From Geothrix fermentans DSM 14018 (GTDB lineage Bacteria > Acidobacteriota > Holophagae > Holophagales > Holophagaceae): a stretch of DNA of 64,000 bases. The notes beneath the pieces were generated by a model. That model did no database searches, was not told the DNA's origin, and was given only the letters and a program-made list of their open reading frames with translations. Where the stretch lies: the NCBI RefSeq assembly GCF_000428885.1, contig NZ_AUAU01000006.1, positions 62,001 to 126,000 of the forward strand. Reading direction: 5' to 3'. The translations under genes and the position numbers were made by a program. Of the stretch, positions 1 through 8,437 are shown piece after piece; position 1 is the stretch's first letter; each line of letters opens with the position of its first letter.

Positions 1-1395
1 CTGGGTGATGTTCTTGGCCGTTCCGGTGACCCGGACGGCCCGTCCGTTCGCGTCGCGCTCCACGGCCATGGCCCTTCCCTGTACCCAGATCCAGCGCCCG
101 TCCTTGTGGCGCATGCGGACCTCGGCTTCCAGGTGGGGGGTCTCGCCCTTGAGGTGGCGGATCAGGGCCCGGCGCGCCGCGGGGATGTCCCGCGGGTTCA
201 GCAGGCCCCGGAGGGTGGAGGTCTGGTCCAGGAGGTCCCCCGGCTGATAGCCGAGCAGCTTGGTCCAGCCCTCTCCGAAGACCAGGGTGCCGCTGGGGAC
301 GTGCCAATCGGCGATGGCGAGGTCCGATCCCCGCAGGGCGAGGGCCAGCCGCTCCTCCGCCGCCTCGCGCTCGGTGATGTCCTGGCCCAGGGCCAGGATG
401 CCCGTGATGGCGCCACCGGCGTCTCTCATGGGCTTGTCGTGCCACTCCACCAGGATGCGGCGCCCGTCCCGGGCCAGGATCTCGCTGGTGTTGGCGGTGC
501 TCCTTCCCTCGGCAAGGGCGTTCCGGTAGCGGGCGCGAGCCTCGTCCCGCCCGGCTTCCGGGGGGAAGAGGGCGAACCAGTCCGCGTTCTGGAGTTCCGC
601 CTGGGCGTAGCCCGAGAGCTCCTCCATGAAGCGGTTGATCCTGAGGATCCGCCCTTCGAGGTCGAGGACGATGACGATGGCCTGGGCCGTGTCGATGAGC
701 CCCTCAGCGAAGTCGCGGTCCCGGCGGTGGACTTCCTCCAGGTCCTTCCGCTCTGCCAGGGCCTGTTCGAGCGTCCGGGCGAGCTGCTTCTGCTCGAGGC
801 CCAGCCGGATCGAGGCTCCGAGGGTGCCATGCAGGTGCCTGGCCCCGGCCAGCATGTAGACCAGGAAGATGAGGCAGCCGAAGCCGAAGGCCCAGTGGAG
901 GGACGAGCCGGCCTGGAGCAGGATCGCGGCGGTCATCGGCAGGCCGGCCAGCGCCACGAAGGCCAGCAGGGCCGCGGGGACCGCGGCCAGGAGGGGAAGC
1001 GCTCCGGCCACCATGGCTCCCACCACGAGGCCGGTGAACATGCGGGCCCCTTCGCTGCCGTGCCACACGAAGGGGAGGACGCCCGCGCCCCAGGCCGCGG
1101 ACACCAGGGCCGTCGCCAGCACGTAGCGCCGGCGCCAGACCGTGGAAGCGCCGGCGTCCGGGGCCGCGGCCGTGAACCGGCGGGCCAGCGCGTAGCGGAC
1201 CGTGGCCGCCACCGCCACCAGGGCCCACCAGGTCAGGGCACCGGCGACCGGGGCCGCCTGGGTCACGTTCACCCAGGCCAGCAGGCCCCCGACGGACAGA
1301 TGCACGGCCCAGGTGAAGGGGGCGTTCCTGAAGACCAGCGCGGTCATCCGGTGCTGGACTTCCGCTTCGAGGCTCGGAGGGAGCTGGATCGACAT
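1..1395 (-). CDS. Membrane-anchored PAS-domain sensor protein (C-terminus outside window)
   Basis: The reading frame is open from an ATG at 1393-1395 to the window edge, giving the first 465 residues of a longer protein. About six hydrophobic helices lie between residues 25 and 185. A short coiled-coil-like stretch follows, then a PAS/PAC domain (about 230-345) with the PAC-like ending GQDITERE, and a second PAS domain (about 350-465) of the PAS_3 type with RHKDGRWIWVQGRA. Proteins of this build are membrane sensors that end in a histidine kinase, GGDEF or phosphatase domain. The output domain is not in the window, so the output type is unknown. The gene is divergent from the dienelactone-hydrolase-like gene at 1525. 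Confidence 0.85.
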   Translation of the reverse strand, partial: MSIQLPPSLEAEVQHRMTALVFRNAPFTWAVHLSVGGLLAWVNVTQAAPVAGALTWWALVAVAATVRYALARRFTAAAPDAGASTVWRRRYVLATALVSAAWGAGVLPFVWHGSEGARMFTGLVVGAMVAGALPLLAAVPAALLAFVALAGLPMTAAILLQAGSSLHWAFGFGCLIFLVYMLAGARHLHGTLGASIRLGLEQKQLARTLEQALAERKDLEEVHRRDRDFAEGLIDTAQAIVIVLDLEGRILRINRFMEELSGYAQAELQNADWFALFPPEAGRDEARARYRNALAEGRSTANTSEILARDGRRILVEWHDKPMRDAGGAITGILALGQDITEREAAEERLALALRGSDLAIADWHVPSGTLVFGEGWTKLLGYQPGDLLDQTSTLRGLLNPRDIPAARRALIRHLKGETPHLEAEVRMRHKDGRWIWVQGRAMAVERDANGRAVRVTGTAKNITQ

Positions 1396-1524
1396 GGGAG
1401 ATCCATGGTGTGGCCGGCCCCGGAGGCGACCCCCGGGTCGGTACTCCCTTGTCGGCCGGGACATGCCGGTCCTGGAGTTCCCGTTCAAACAGGAATAGGA
1501 TCGGGCTCCCAGCCCGGAGGTCCC

Positions 1525-2283
1525 ATGCGATCCGCCGCCCTCGCCCTCTCCCTCGCCATCCTGCCCGTCTGCGCGGGCCAGCCGCTCAGCTATGCCGATG
1601 GCCCGACAAAGCTGGCGGGCTACCTGGCCAGGCCCAAGGCCGCCAAGGGCAAGGCGCCGGGAGTGGTGGTGATCCACCAGTGGATGGGCCTCACGGACCA
1701 TGAGCGCAAGGTGTCGGACGACCTGACGAAGCTCGGCTATGTGGCGCTCGCCGCCGACATCTACGGCGAGGGCGTGCATCCCGCGAACACGGCGGAGGCC
1801 GGCAAGCTGGCGGGCCAGTACAAGGGTGACCGGGCCCTCTACCGGCGCCGCATCGCCGCGGCCCTGGACGCGCTGAAGGCCCAGAAAGGCGTGGACGCCT
1901 CGCGCCTGGCGGTCATCGGCTTCTGCTTCGGCGGCACCGGGGCGCTGGAGGCCGCCCGGGCCGGCCTGCCCGTGAAGGGCGTGGTGTCCTTCCACGGCGG
2001 CCTGGACGTGCCCAAGGACTTCAAGCCCGGCCCCATCGCCGCCAAGGTGCTGGTCTGCCACGGCGCGGACGATCCCTTCGTGCCCGCCATGGATGTGGCC
2101 ACCTTCCAGGACGAGATGCGCGCCTCCAAGGCGGACTACGTGTTCGTGGCCTATGCCGGGGCGGTGCATGCCTTCACGCAGAAGGAGGCGGGCTCGGATC
2201 CCAGCAAGGGCGCCGCCTACAACGAGGCCGCCCACCGGCGCAGCTGGCAGCACATGAAGGATCTGTTCAAGGAGATCTTCTAG
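1525..2283 (+). CDS. Secreted dienelactone hydrolase family protein
   Basis: A 252-residue alpha/beta hydrolase of the dienelactone hydrolase (DLH) family. The first 18 or so residues form a signal peptide ending near CAGQP, so the enzyme is probably periplasmic. The family's Cys nucleophile elbow is visible as GFCFGG (about residue 133), the Asp in CHGADDPFVP and the His in GAVHAFTQ. DLH enzymes hydrolyse lactones or small esters; the real substrate here cannot be told. The ATG at 1525 is chosen because an AGCCCGGAGG Shine-Dalgarno precedes it by a few bases and the signal peptide begins there; the frame is open much further upstream by chance. It is convergent with the tricorn-like protease gene, with a strong hairpin between them. 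Confidence 0.9.
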   Translation: MRSAALALSLAILPVCAGQPLSYADGPTKLAGYLARPKAAKGKAPGVVVIHQWMGLTDHERKVSDDLTKLGYVALAADIYGEGVHPANTAEAGKLAGQYKGDRALYRRRIAAALDALKAQKGVDASRLAVIGFCFGGTGALEAARAGLPVKGVVSFHGGLDVPKDFKPGPIAAKVLVCHGADDPFVPAMDVATFQDEMRASKADYVFVAYAGAVHAFTQKEAGSDPSKGAAYNEAAHRRSWQHMKDLFKEIF

Positions 2284-2292
2284 CGTGCAGAG

Positions 2293-2317
2293 CTGCGCCC
2301 CGCTTCGCGGGGCGCAG
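2293..2317. terminator. GC-rich hairpin between convergent genes
   Basis: A perfect 11-bp stem (CTGCGCCCCGC with its complement) closes a 3-nt loop in the 49-nt gap between the convergent genes ending at 2283 and 2333. There is no clear T-run on either side. A bidirectional transcription end or 3'-end stabiliser is the most likely role. Confidence 0.6.
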
Positions 2318-2332
2318 TAAGGGAAGACAGGG

Positions 2333-5300
2333 CTAGTTGGAACGGTTCGGATACACCGGTTTGCGGGTGGCGGGGGGCTGCTTCCTGATCGCCGCCTCCA
2401 CCTCCTGGATGGCCCGGTCCAGCTGGGGGTCCCTGCCCTGGGCCAGCAGGGCGGGGTCGTCCATCACCTCGATGTCGGGCTCCACGCCGTGGCCCTCGAC
2501 GATCCACTTCCCCTCATTGGAGTAGATGCCGAAGGTGGGCACGGTCACGCCGCCGCCGTCGATGAGGGCCGGGGAGCCGCTGATGCCGATGAGCCCGCCC
2601 CAGGTGCGGCGGCCGATGAGGGGGCCGAGGCCCGCCTGCCGGAAGTAGTGGGGGAAGAGGTCGCCGCCGGAGCCGCTCCAGCCGTTGATGAGCATGGCCA
2701 TGGCGCCGCTGGGGGCGATCGCGGGCCACTGCCAGTCCTTGCCGTCGCGCACACCCCAGTGGTTCAGCGTCCGGCGGCCCAGCATCTCGATGAAGCGGTC
2801 GGGGATCTGGCCGCCGCTGTTGAATCGCTCGTCGATGATCAGGCCGGCCTTGTCCCACTGGCCGCGGAACTGGCGCACCAGGTCGTTCTGCCCGCCGATG
2901 CCGGTGTCGGGCACGTAGATGTAGCCGATGCGCCCCCCCGAGACCTTCTCCACATGTTTCCGGTTGGCCTCGATCCAGGCCCAGTAGCGCAGCGGATAGT
3001 CATTGGCCACCGTGTCCACCAGCACATCCCGGGCGCCCTCCAGAGAGGGCTTGTCGTTGACGGTGAGGAGCACGGTCTTGCCGGCCAGGCCCTGGAAGGC
3101 CGCCCAGGGGTCGGTGCGGACGTCGAGGGGGATGCGGTTCACGGCCAGGAGGTAGTCGCCCTCCTTCACCTTCAGGCCCGGCTGGGCCAGGGGGGCCCGG
3201 GTCTGGGCGTCCCAGTCCGCGCCACGGAGGATGGTCTTGATGCGGAAGGCGCCGTTCTCCAGGGCGAAATCCGCGCCCAGGAGGCCGACGCCGAGGCGCG
3301 CCGGCATCTCCTGGTCGCCGCCGCCGCGGTAGGCATGGGAGGCGTTCAGCTCGGAGATCAGCTCGCCGATGACGAAGTTCACGTCCTCGCGGGTCACGCA
3401 GTCCTGGAGCAGCTTGCCGTAGCGGACCTTCTGGGCCTTCCAGTCCACCCCGTGCATGCCCGGGTCGTAGAACATGTCCCGCTCCAGGCGCCAGGCGTCG
3501 TTGAAGAGCTGCTGCCACTCGGCGCGGGGATCGAGGGTCATCATCAGCTCGCCCGTGGGCAGCTTCTTCTCGAACTTCTGGTCGGGCTTGAGGTCGATGA
3601 GGGCGTAGTCCAGCTTCCGGTTCACCAGCACCTTCTTGCCATCGCCGCTGAGGAGGGCGCCATCGAGGTCCGCCAGCACGGCCTTCTCCTCCCGCTCCTC
3701 CAGGTCGTAGGTGTAGAGGGTGCCCGTGGTGCCCTCGGCCATGGGATTGATCTGGGCGGCGCGCCGGTAGACCAGCTTGCCCTTGGTGGCGGCCAGGTCC
3801 GCGTAGTAGCCCGCCGCGGGCGGCAGGAGCACCATGCGGCCCTCCAGGCCCTCCAGGTCGATCTCCACGGGCTTGGGAGCCTCCTTCTTCCCCTCCTCCT
3901 TCTTGTCCCCGTCCTTCCCGTTCGTTTTGTCGGCACCCTCCTTCTTCTCGTCCTTCGCGGCATCCGCGTCATTGCGGGGAGCCATGGGAGAGGGCACGTC
4001 CCTGCGGAGCGGCAGGGCCGCCACCCGGGTGGTGGCAGCGTAGACCCAGGTGCCGTCCAGGTCGCTGTAGGTGGGGCTGAACTGCTGGCCCGTGGTGAGG
4101 AAGAGATACCGCCCCTCGGGATCGAAGGCCGGATCACCGGCGTTGTAGTAGGGCGAGGTCACCTCGCGGCGCTGGCCCGTCTTCGTGTCGTAGAGGGCGA
4201 TCACGCTGTTGCGGTTGGCCGTGTCGCGGGGGTAGGCGATCCAGCGGCTGTCCGGCGACCAACTGGCGCGGAAGTCCTGGAGGGGGCCATCGGACATGAA
4301 GAAGCCCTGGTCGATGGCCTGCGTCTTTCCGGTGGCCAGGTCGCAGAGGTGGATGCGCATGGCCTGGTCCGCGAAGACCACCCGCGTCCCGTCGGGCGAC
4401 CAGCTGATGCGGTAGCGGAAGCCCGGGCCCAGGTGCGTGACCTGGCGCTCCACTCCCGATCCGTCCGCCGGCCGCACACAGAGCTCATACTCGCCGCTGC
4501 GGTCGCTGAAGTAGGCCACCTGCTTCCCGTCCGGCGAGAGGGCCGGATAGCGCTCCGCCGCGCCGGGCGTGCGGGTGAGGTCGATCACGTAGCCCTTCTC
4601 CGCGGGCACGGAGAAGACCTCGCCCCGGGCCTCGAAGAGCGCGCGCTTGCCCTGGGCGGACAGGGTGGGATGCCTCAGCAGCTTGCTGGCGTTCTCCTCC
4701 CTCGGCCGCAGGGTGGCCCGGTCCGTGACCACCTCCACCTTCACCTCCACGAGCTTCTCCGAAGGCAGCTCGATGCGGTGGAGGCGTCCCCCGGCCTCCA
4801 GGACGATGTCCGAGGGGCCGATGGCGGGGAAGTGGATGTCGTAGTCCTTGAAGAAGGTGATCTGCCTGAAGGCCTTCGTGGCCAAGTCGTAGGACCAGAT
4901 GTTGCTTCGCTTCGCACCGTCACGGTCCGAGAGGAAGTAGAGTTTCCCGCCGTGCCACATGGGCTGGGAGTCGTTGGAGCCGCCTTCGCTGGGCAGGCGG
5001 GTGGCGGTCTTCTTCTCCAGGTCGTAGAACCAGATCTCCGAGGCCATGCCGCCGCGGTAGCGCTTCCAGGTGCGGAAGTCCGTGCTGATGGGCTGGTAGG
5101 CCAGGATCTTCCCGTCCGGCGACAGGGCGCCGAACTCGGCGTAGGGCAGGGGCAGGGCCTTGGGCAGGCCGCCGCCCTTGGGCACGGTGAAGAGCTTGTT
5201 GAAGCGGTCCTTGCCGGACTCCATGCCCGAGGCGAACAGGATCGACTTGCCATCGGGGGCCCAGTCCACCATGCGATCGGGCATGGGGTGGTGGGTGATC

Positions 5301-5605
5301 CGGGCGGGGACGCCGCCGCCCACGGGCAGGGTGTAGACATCCAGGTTCCCGTCGTAGTTGCCGCTGAAGGCCACCTCCCGGCCGTCCGGCGAGAAGCGGG
5401 CGAAGGTCTCCTCGCCCTTGGGCGTGGACAGGCGCTGGGCGGTGCCGCCGGCCTTGGGGACGATCCACAGGTCGTTGGCGTAGGTGAAGACGATCTGTGT
5501 CGCCGACACATCCGGATAGCGCATCAGGCGGGCGTCAATCTGCGCCGAGGCGCCGACGGAAGCCGCCACGACGAGGGCGGTGGCGAAGAAGGGCAACAGG
5601 CGCAT
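2333..5605 (-). CDS. Tricorn-like S41 protease with beta-propeller and PDZ domains
   Basis: A 1090-residue homologue of archaeal tricorn protease, which cuts oligopeptides released by larger proteases. A signal peptide (about 1-21, ending GASAQ) makes the protein exported, unlike archaeal tricorn. WD40/PD40-like repeats with SPDG motifs (SPDGREVAF, SPDGKQVAY, SPDGTRVVF) fill about 30-540 and form the propellers. A very Lys/Glu/Asp-rich linker lies at about 545-590. Then come the tricorn C1 region with the SHAYRGGG motif (probable catalytic His near 754), a PDZ domain (about 765-860) and the S41 core with NGWSGSGGD holding the predicted Ser nucleophile near 975. The ATG at 5605 follows a GGAGAG ribosome site. 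Role (inference): peptide turnover in the cell envelope, together with the S9 peptidase and gamma-glutamyltransferase in this window. Confidence 0.92.
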   Translation of the reverse strand: MRLLPFFATALVVAASVGASAQIDARLMRYPDVSATQIVFTYANDLWIVPKAGGTAQRLSTPKGEETFARFSPDGREVAFSGNYDGNLDVYTLPVGGGVPARITHHPMPDRMVDWAPDGKSILFASGMESGKDRFNKLFTVPKGGGLPKALPLPYAEFGALSPDGKILAYQPISTDFRTWKRYRGGMASEIWFYDLEKKTATRLPSEGGSNDSQPMWHGGKLYFLSDRDGAKRSNIWSYDLATKAFRQITFFKDYDIHFPAIGPSDIVLEAGGRLHRIELPSEKLVEVKVEVVTDRATLRPREENASKLLRHPTLSAQGKRALFEARGEVFSVPAEKGYVIDLTRTPGAAERYPALSPDGKQVAYFSDRSGEYELCVRPADGSGVERQVTHLGPGFRYRISWSPDGTRVVFADQAMRIHLCDLATGKTQAIDQGFFMSDGPLQDFRASWSPDSRWIAYPRDTANRNSVIALYDTKTGQRREVTSPYYNAGDPAFDPEGRYLFLTTGQQFSPTYSDLDGTWVYAATTRVAALPLRRDVPSPMAPRNDADAAKDEKKEGADKTNGKDGDKKEEGKKEAPKPVEIDLEGLEGRMVLLPPAAGYYADLAATKGKLVYRRAAQINPMAEGTTGTLYTYDLEEREEKAVLADLDGALLSGDGKKVLVNRKLDYALIDLKPDQKFEKKLPTGELMMTLDPRAEWQQLFNDAWRLERDMFYDPGMHGVDWKAQKVRYGKLLQDCVTREDVNFVIGELISELNASHAYRGGGDQEMPARLGVGLLGADFALENGAFRIKTILRGADWDAQTRAPLAQPGLKVKEGDYLLAVNRIPLDVRTDPWAAFQGLAGKTVLLTVNDKPSLEGARDVLVDTVANDYPLRYWAWIEANRKHVEKVSGGRIGYIYVPDTGIGGQNDLVRQFRGQWDKAGLIIDERFNSGGQIPDRFIEMLGRRTLNHWGVRDGKDWQWPAIAPSGAMAMLINGWSGSGGDLFPHYFRQAGLGPLIGRRTWGGLIGISGSPALIDGGGVTVPTFGIYSNEGKWIVEGHGVEPDIEVMDDPALLAQGRDPQLDRAIQEVEAAIRKQPPATRKPVYPNRSN

Positions 5606-5716
5606 ACGGCTCTCCGGGTTCCTGAGGGGTCCGCCAAGCATACGGAGGTCCGGCCGCGCGGGTTGAGTGCCCGCGGATGCTTGCATCTGACAACCCGAGG
5701 TGTGGTTCGGGGAGGA

Positions 5717-6748
5717 TCAGCCCGTCCGCCGGGCCCAGCGCAGCTTCGCGCTGGTGGAGCGGGGGTTCGAGCGCCGCTCCTCCGCCGAGGCCCGGAGGGG
5801 CTCGGCGGCCACCTCGGTATAGGAGCCTTCCCTCAGTCCCTCCTGGAAGGCCTTCTTCACGCGGCGGTCCTCGCCGGAGTGGAAGGTGAGGATGGCCACC
5901 CGGCCGCCGGGCGCCAGGGCGGCGGGCAGCTGGGTCAGGAAGTGGTCCAGCACGCCGAACTCGTCGTTCACGGCGATGCGCAGGGCCTGGAAGGTGCGCT
6001 GCATGGCCCGCTTCACGTCATCGTCCTCCAGGCCCTCGGCCAGCAGGGCCGAGCGGATGCACTCCGCGAGGCCGCGGGTGGTGCGGACCTCCCGGTCTGC
6101 CACTTCCCGGGCGATGGCCTCCGCATGGGGCTCGTCGGCGTTCGCCATCAGCAGCTCCGCCAGGGCGGGCGCGTCCAGCCGCGCCAGCAGGTCCGCGGCG
6201 GGCTGGCCCTTCTGGGGATTCAGGCGCAGGTCCAGGGGACCCTCGGCCTTCCAGGTGAAGCCCCGGGCCGGGTTGTCGATCTGCATGGAGGACACGCCCA
6301 GGTCCGCCAGGATGAGGTCGAAGGGGCCCAGCTCCGCCGCGACCTTGGCGAGGCTGGCGAAGTTGGTGCGCCGGACCACCAGCGCCTCCTCGTCGAAGCC
6401 CAGGGCCCGCAGGCGCGCCTCCGTGCGGGGCAGCTCCAGGGGATCCACGTCCAGCCCCACCAGGCGTCCGCCGGGCCGCAGGCGCGTGAGGATCTCCCGG
6501 GCGTGGCCCCCGTAGCCCAGGGTGGCGTCCAGGGCCCGCTCGCCGGGCTTCGGCGCCAGGGCCTCGAGGATCTCATCGACCATGATGGAGCGGTGCGTCC
6601 CCGCGGGCGTGTGGCCCCGGGCCGCCACCTTGGCCTGCTCCTCCGCGTAGCGCTCCGGCGCCAGCTCCTTGTATTTCTCGTCGAAGCGCCGGGGGTGGGT
6701 GCCCTTGTAGCGGGGGCGGCGCGGGGGCCGGGGGTTCGGGTCGGTCAT
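5717..6748 (-). CDS. rsmH: 16S rRNA m4C1402 methyltransferase RsmH
   Basis: RsmH (MraW) methylates N4 of C1402 in the ribosomal P site of 16S rRNA using SAM. Visible motifs are ALDATLGYGGHAREIL (SAM-binding motif I, about residue 74), DLILADLGVSSMQID and GGRVAILTFHSGEDRRVK near the end. At 343 residues it is longer than the E. coli protein (313) because of a basic, Pro/Arg-rich N-terminal extension of about 50 residues before the usual AGTHRSIMVDEIL start region. It is not in the usual mraZ-rsmH-ftsL-ftsI division cluster: it lies 16 nt after a MocR-type regulator and before the tricorn-like protease gene. Confidence 0.95.
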   Translation of the reverse strand: MTDPNPRPPRRPRYKGTHPRRFDEKYKELAPERYAEEQAKVAARGHTPAGTHRSIMVDEILEALAPKPGERALDATLGYGGHAREILTRLRPGGRLVGLDVDPLELPRTEARLRALGFDEEALVVRRTNFASLAKVAAELGPFDLILADLGVSSMQIDNPARGFTWKAEGPLDLRLNPQKGQPAADLLARLDAPALAELLMANADEPHAEAIAREVADREVRTTRGLAECIRSALLAEGLEDDDVKRAMQRTFQALRIAVNDEFGVLDHFLTQLPAALAPGGRVAILTFHSGEDRRVKKAFQEGLREGSYTEVAAEPLRASAEERRSNPRSTSAKLRWARRTG

Positions 6749-6764
6749 ACGGCCATGGTAGCCG

Positions 6765-8237
6765 TCAGCGGGCCCGGACCTCCTTCAGGGCCAGGGCCAT
6801 GCGCCGGCAGGCCTCGTTCTGCTCCTCCACCGTGTGCGCCGCGAAGCCCAGGCTCAGGTGCGGAAGGGGATGCCGGTGGAGGTCGTACAGGCTGCCCGGG
6901 TAGACCACCACGCCATGGGCGAGGCAGCGTTCCGTCCAGGCCTCCAGCGGAATGTCCCCGGCCACCGAGAGCCAGAGGGAGAGGCCTTCCCGGGGGTTCT
7001 TCACGGAGACGGCCGGGTGGAGGTGGAGCAGCAGCCGGTCCACCATGGTCTCCCGCCGCTCGTCCGTGAGCTTCCGCACGCGGCGCAGGTGGCGCAGGAT
7101 CTCGCCGTCGCGCAGCGTCTCCTCGATGGTGGCCTCCTGCACGAGGTTGCCGGGCCAGTCCACCAGCTGCCGCTGCTGGGCCAGGAGCTTGATGAGGCCC
7201 GCCTCGCCGGCCAGGAAGCCCACCTGCAGCCCCGGCGCCAGGATCTGCTCGAAGCTGCTGAAGTAGAGCACGCGGCCATGGGGATCCTCGCTGGCCAGGG
7301 GCAGGTGCGGGTTGCGCTCGCGGTGGAAGCCCAGGGCGGGGTCGCCCTCCAGGATGCGGAAGCCGTGGGCCTCGGAGAGCTGGAGCAGCCGCTGGCGCCG
7401 GGCCGGGTCCAGGTTCACCTGGGTGGGCTGCTGGGGCGCCGCGGTGAGGTAGAGGAGGCGGACGGGCTCCCGGCGCAGGAGCAGCTCGAAGGCCTCCACG
7501 TCCAGGCCGCGGGCGTCCACGGGGACGGCGAAGAGCCGGGCCCCGGCGGCGCGGAAGGCCTCGGCCACGCGGAACTGTCCGGGGTTCTCCATGGCCACCG
7601 CGTCCCCCGGCGCGAAGAGCACCCGGGACACGAGGTTGAGGGTGCTCATCAGCCCCCGGGTGAGCAGGAGGTTGCCCGCCTCCACGGAGAGGCCGCGGAG
7701 ATCGCGCAGCATCTTGCTGAGGGAGTTCCGGAGATCCAGCAGCCCCCGCGGATCCCACCCGGGCTGGAGCAGGCGCTCGGGGTGCAGCCGCAGCACCCGG
7801 CCGTAGGCCCGGTGGATGGCGTCCGTGGGCGTGAGCCGCAGGTCCGTCGTGTCCGGGAGGAGCTGGAAGGACTCCGGCGCCGGGAGGCCAGGCTGGAAGA
7901 AGGGCCCGGTGCGCGGCGTGGCCCGCTTCCAGGAGGCGGAGTCCTGGGCCGAGATCCCCTCCGGGACCTCCAGGGCCATGGGCCGCTTCCTGGCGATGAA
8001 GGTGCCACGGTCCGGAGAGGCCTCGATCCAGCCCTCGGCCTCGAGCTCCCGGTAGGCGGTCAGGGCGGTGGTGCGGTTCACGCCCAGAAGCTCGGCCATG
8101 GCCCGGGTTCCGGGCAGGGCGTCGCCGGGCCTGAAGCGCCCGTGGCGGATGCCCTCCTCGATGGCCTTCACCAGCTGGAGGTACAGGGGCTCCGGATCGG
8201 ACCGGTCCAGCGCGATGGCGAGATCCCAGGTGCCCAC
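6765..8237 (-). CDS. MocR-type GntR regulator with degenerate aminotransferase domain
   Basis: A 490-residue MocR/PdxR-type protein. A GntR winged helix (about 1-75, with RPGDALPGTRAMAELLGVNR) is fused to a fold-type-I aminotransferase domain (about 100-490). Family members normally bind PLP through a lysine in a motif like SFSKTLAPGLRLG. Here the segment reads SSFEQILAPGLQVG, so the Schiff-base lysine is Gln (residue 331, codon 7245-7247) and the following Arg is also Gln. The usual EDDYDSEF motif is reduced to EGDPALGF. The domain therefore probably cannot form the internal aldimine and may sense another ligand. The gene is divergent from the outer-membrane barrel gene at 8438 and lies just upstream of rsmH. 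Confidence 0.88.
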   Translation of the reverse strand: MGTWDLAIALDRSDPEPLYLQLVKAIEEGIRHGRFRPGDALPGTRAMAELLGVNRTTALTAYRELEAEGWIEASPDRGTFIARKRPMALEVPEGISAQDSASWKRATPRTGPFFQPGLPAPESFQLLPDTTDLRLTPTDAIHRAYGRVLRLHPERLLQPGWDPRGLLDLRNSLSKMLRDLRGLSVEAGNLLLTRGLMSTLNLVSRVLFAPGDAVAMENPGQFRVAEAFRAAGARLFAVPVDARGLDVEAFELLLRREPVRLLYLTAAPQQPTQVNLDPARRQRLLQLSEAHGFRILEGDPALGFHRERNPHLPLASEDPHGRVLYFSSFEQILAPGLQVGFLAGEAGLIKLLAQQRQLVDWPGNLVQEATIEETLRDGEILRHLRRVRKLTDERRETMVDRLLLHLHPAVSVKNPREGLSLWLSVAGDIPLEAWTERCLAHGVVVYPGSLYDLHRHPLPHLSLGFAAHTVEEQNEACRRMALALKEVRAR

Positions 8238-8437
8238 AGGGCCTCCATGCCTCGGGCCAGGATCCGGTTGCGGCGGGGCCCCGTCAAGGCGGCCGGGGAC
8301 CCCACGATCCAGGATGGCGCCCGGGTGATCCAGGGCCAGATCCGGTTTCAGGATGGGGACCCCTCCGGTGGCCGCGGCCGCTTGCCCCGCCCGGGCAGTG
8401 GGCTACCATCCACGGAAGCCCGCGGGCCCGGAGACCG

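Noticed and set aside
2489-7069. A 1526-codon open frame on the plus strand, and similar long frames opposite sbcC, the S9 peptidase and rpsA
   Set aside because: They are antisense shadows of genes with clear motifs; their composition (Gly/Ala/Arg/Pro/Val-rich, no motifs) is what high-GC antisense frames give.
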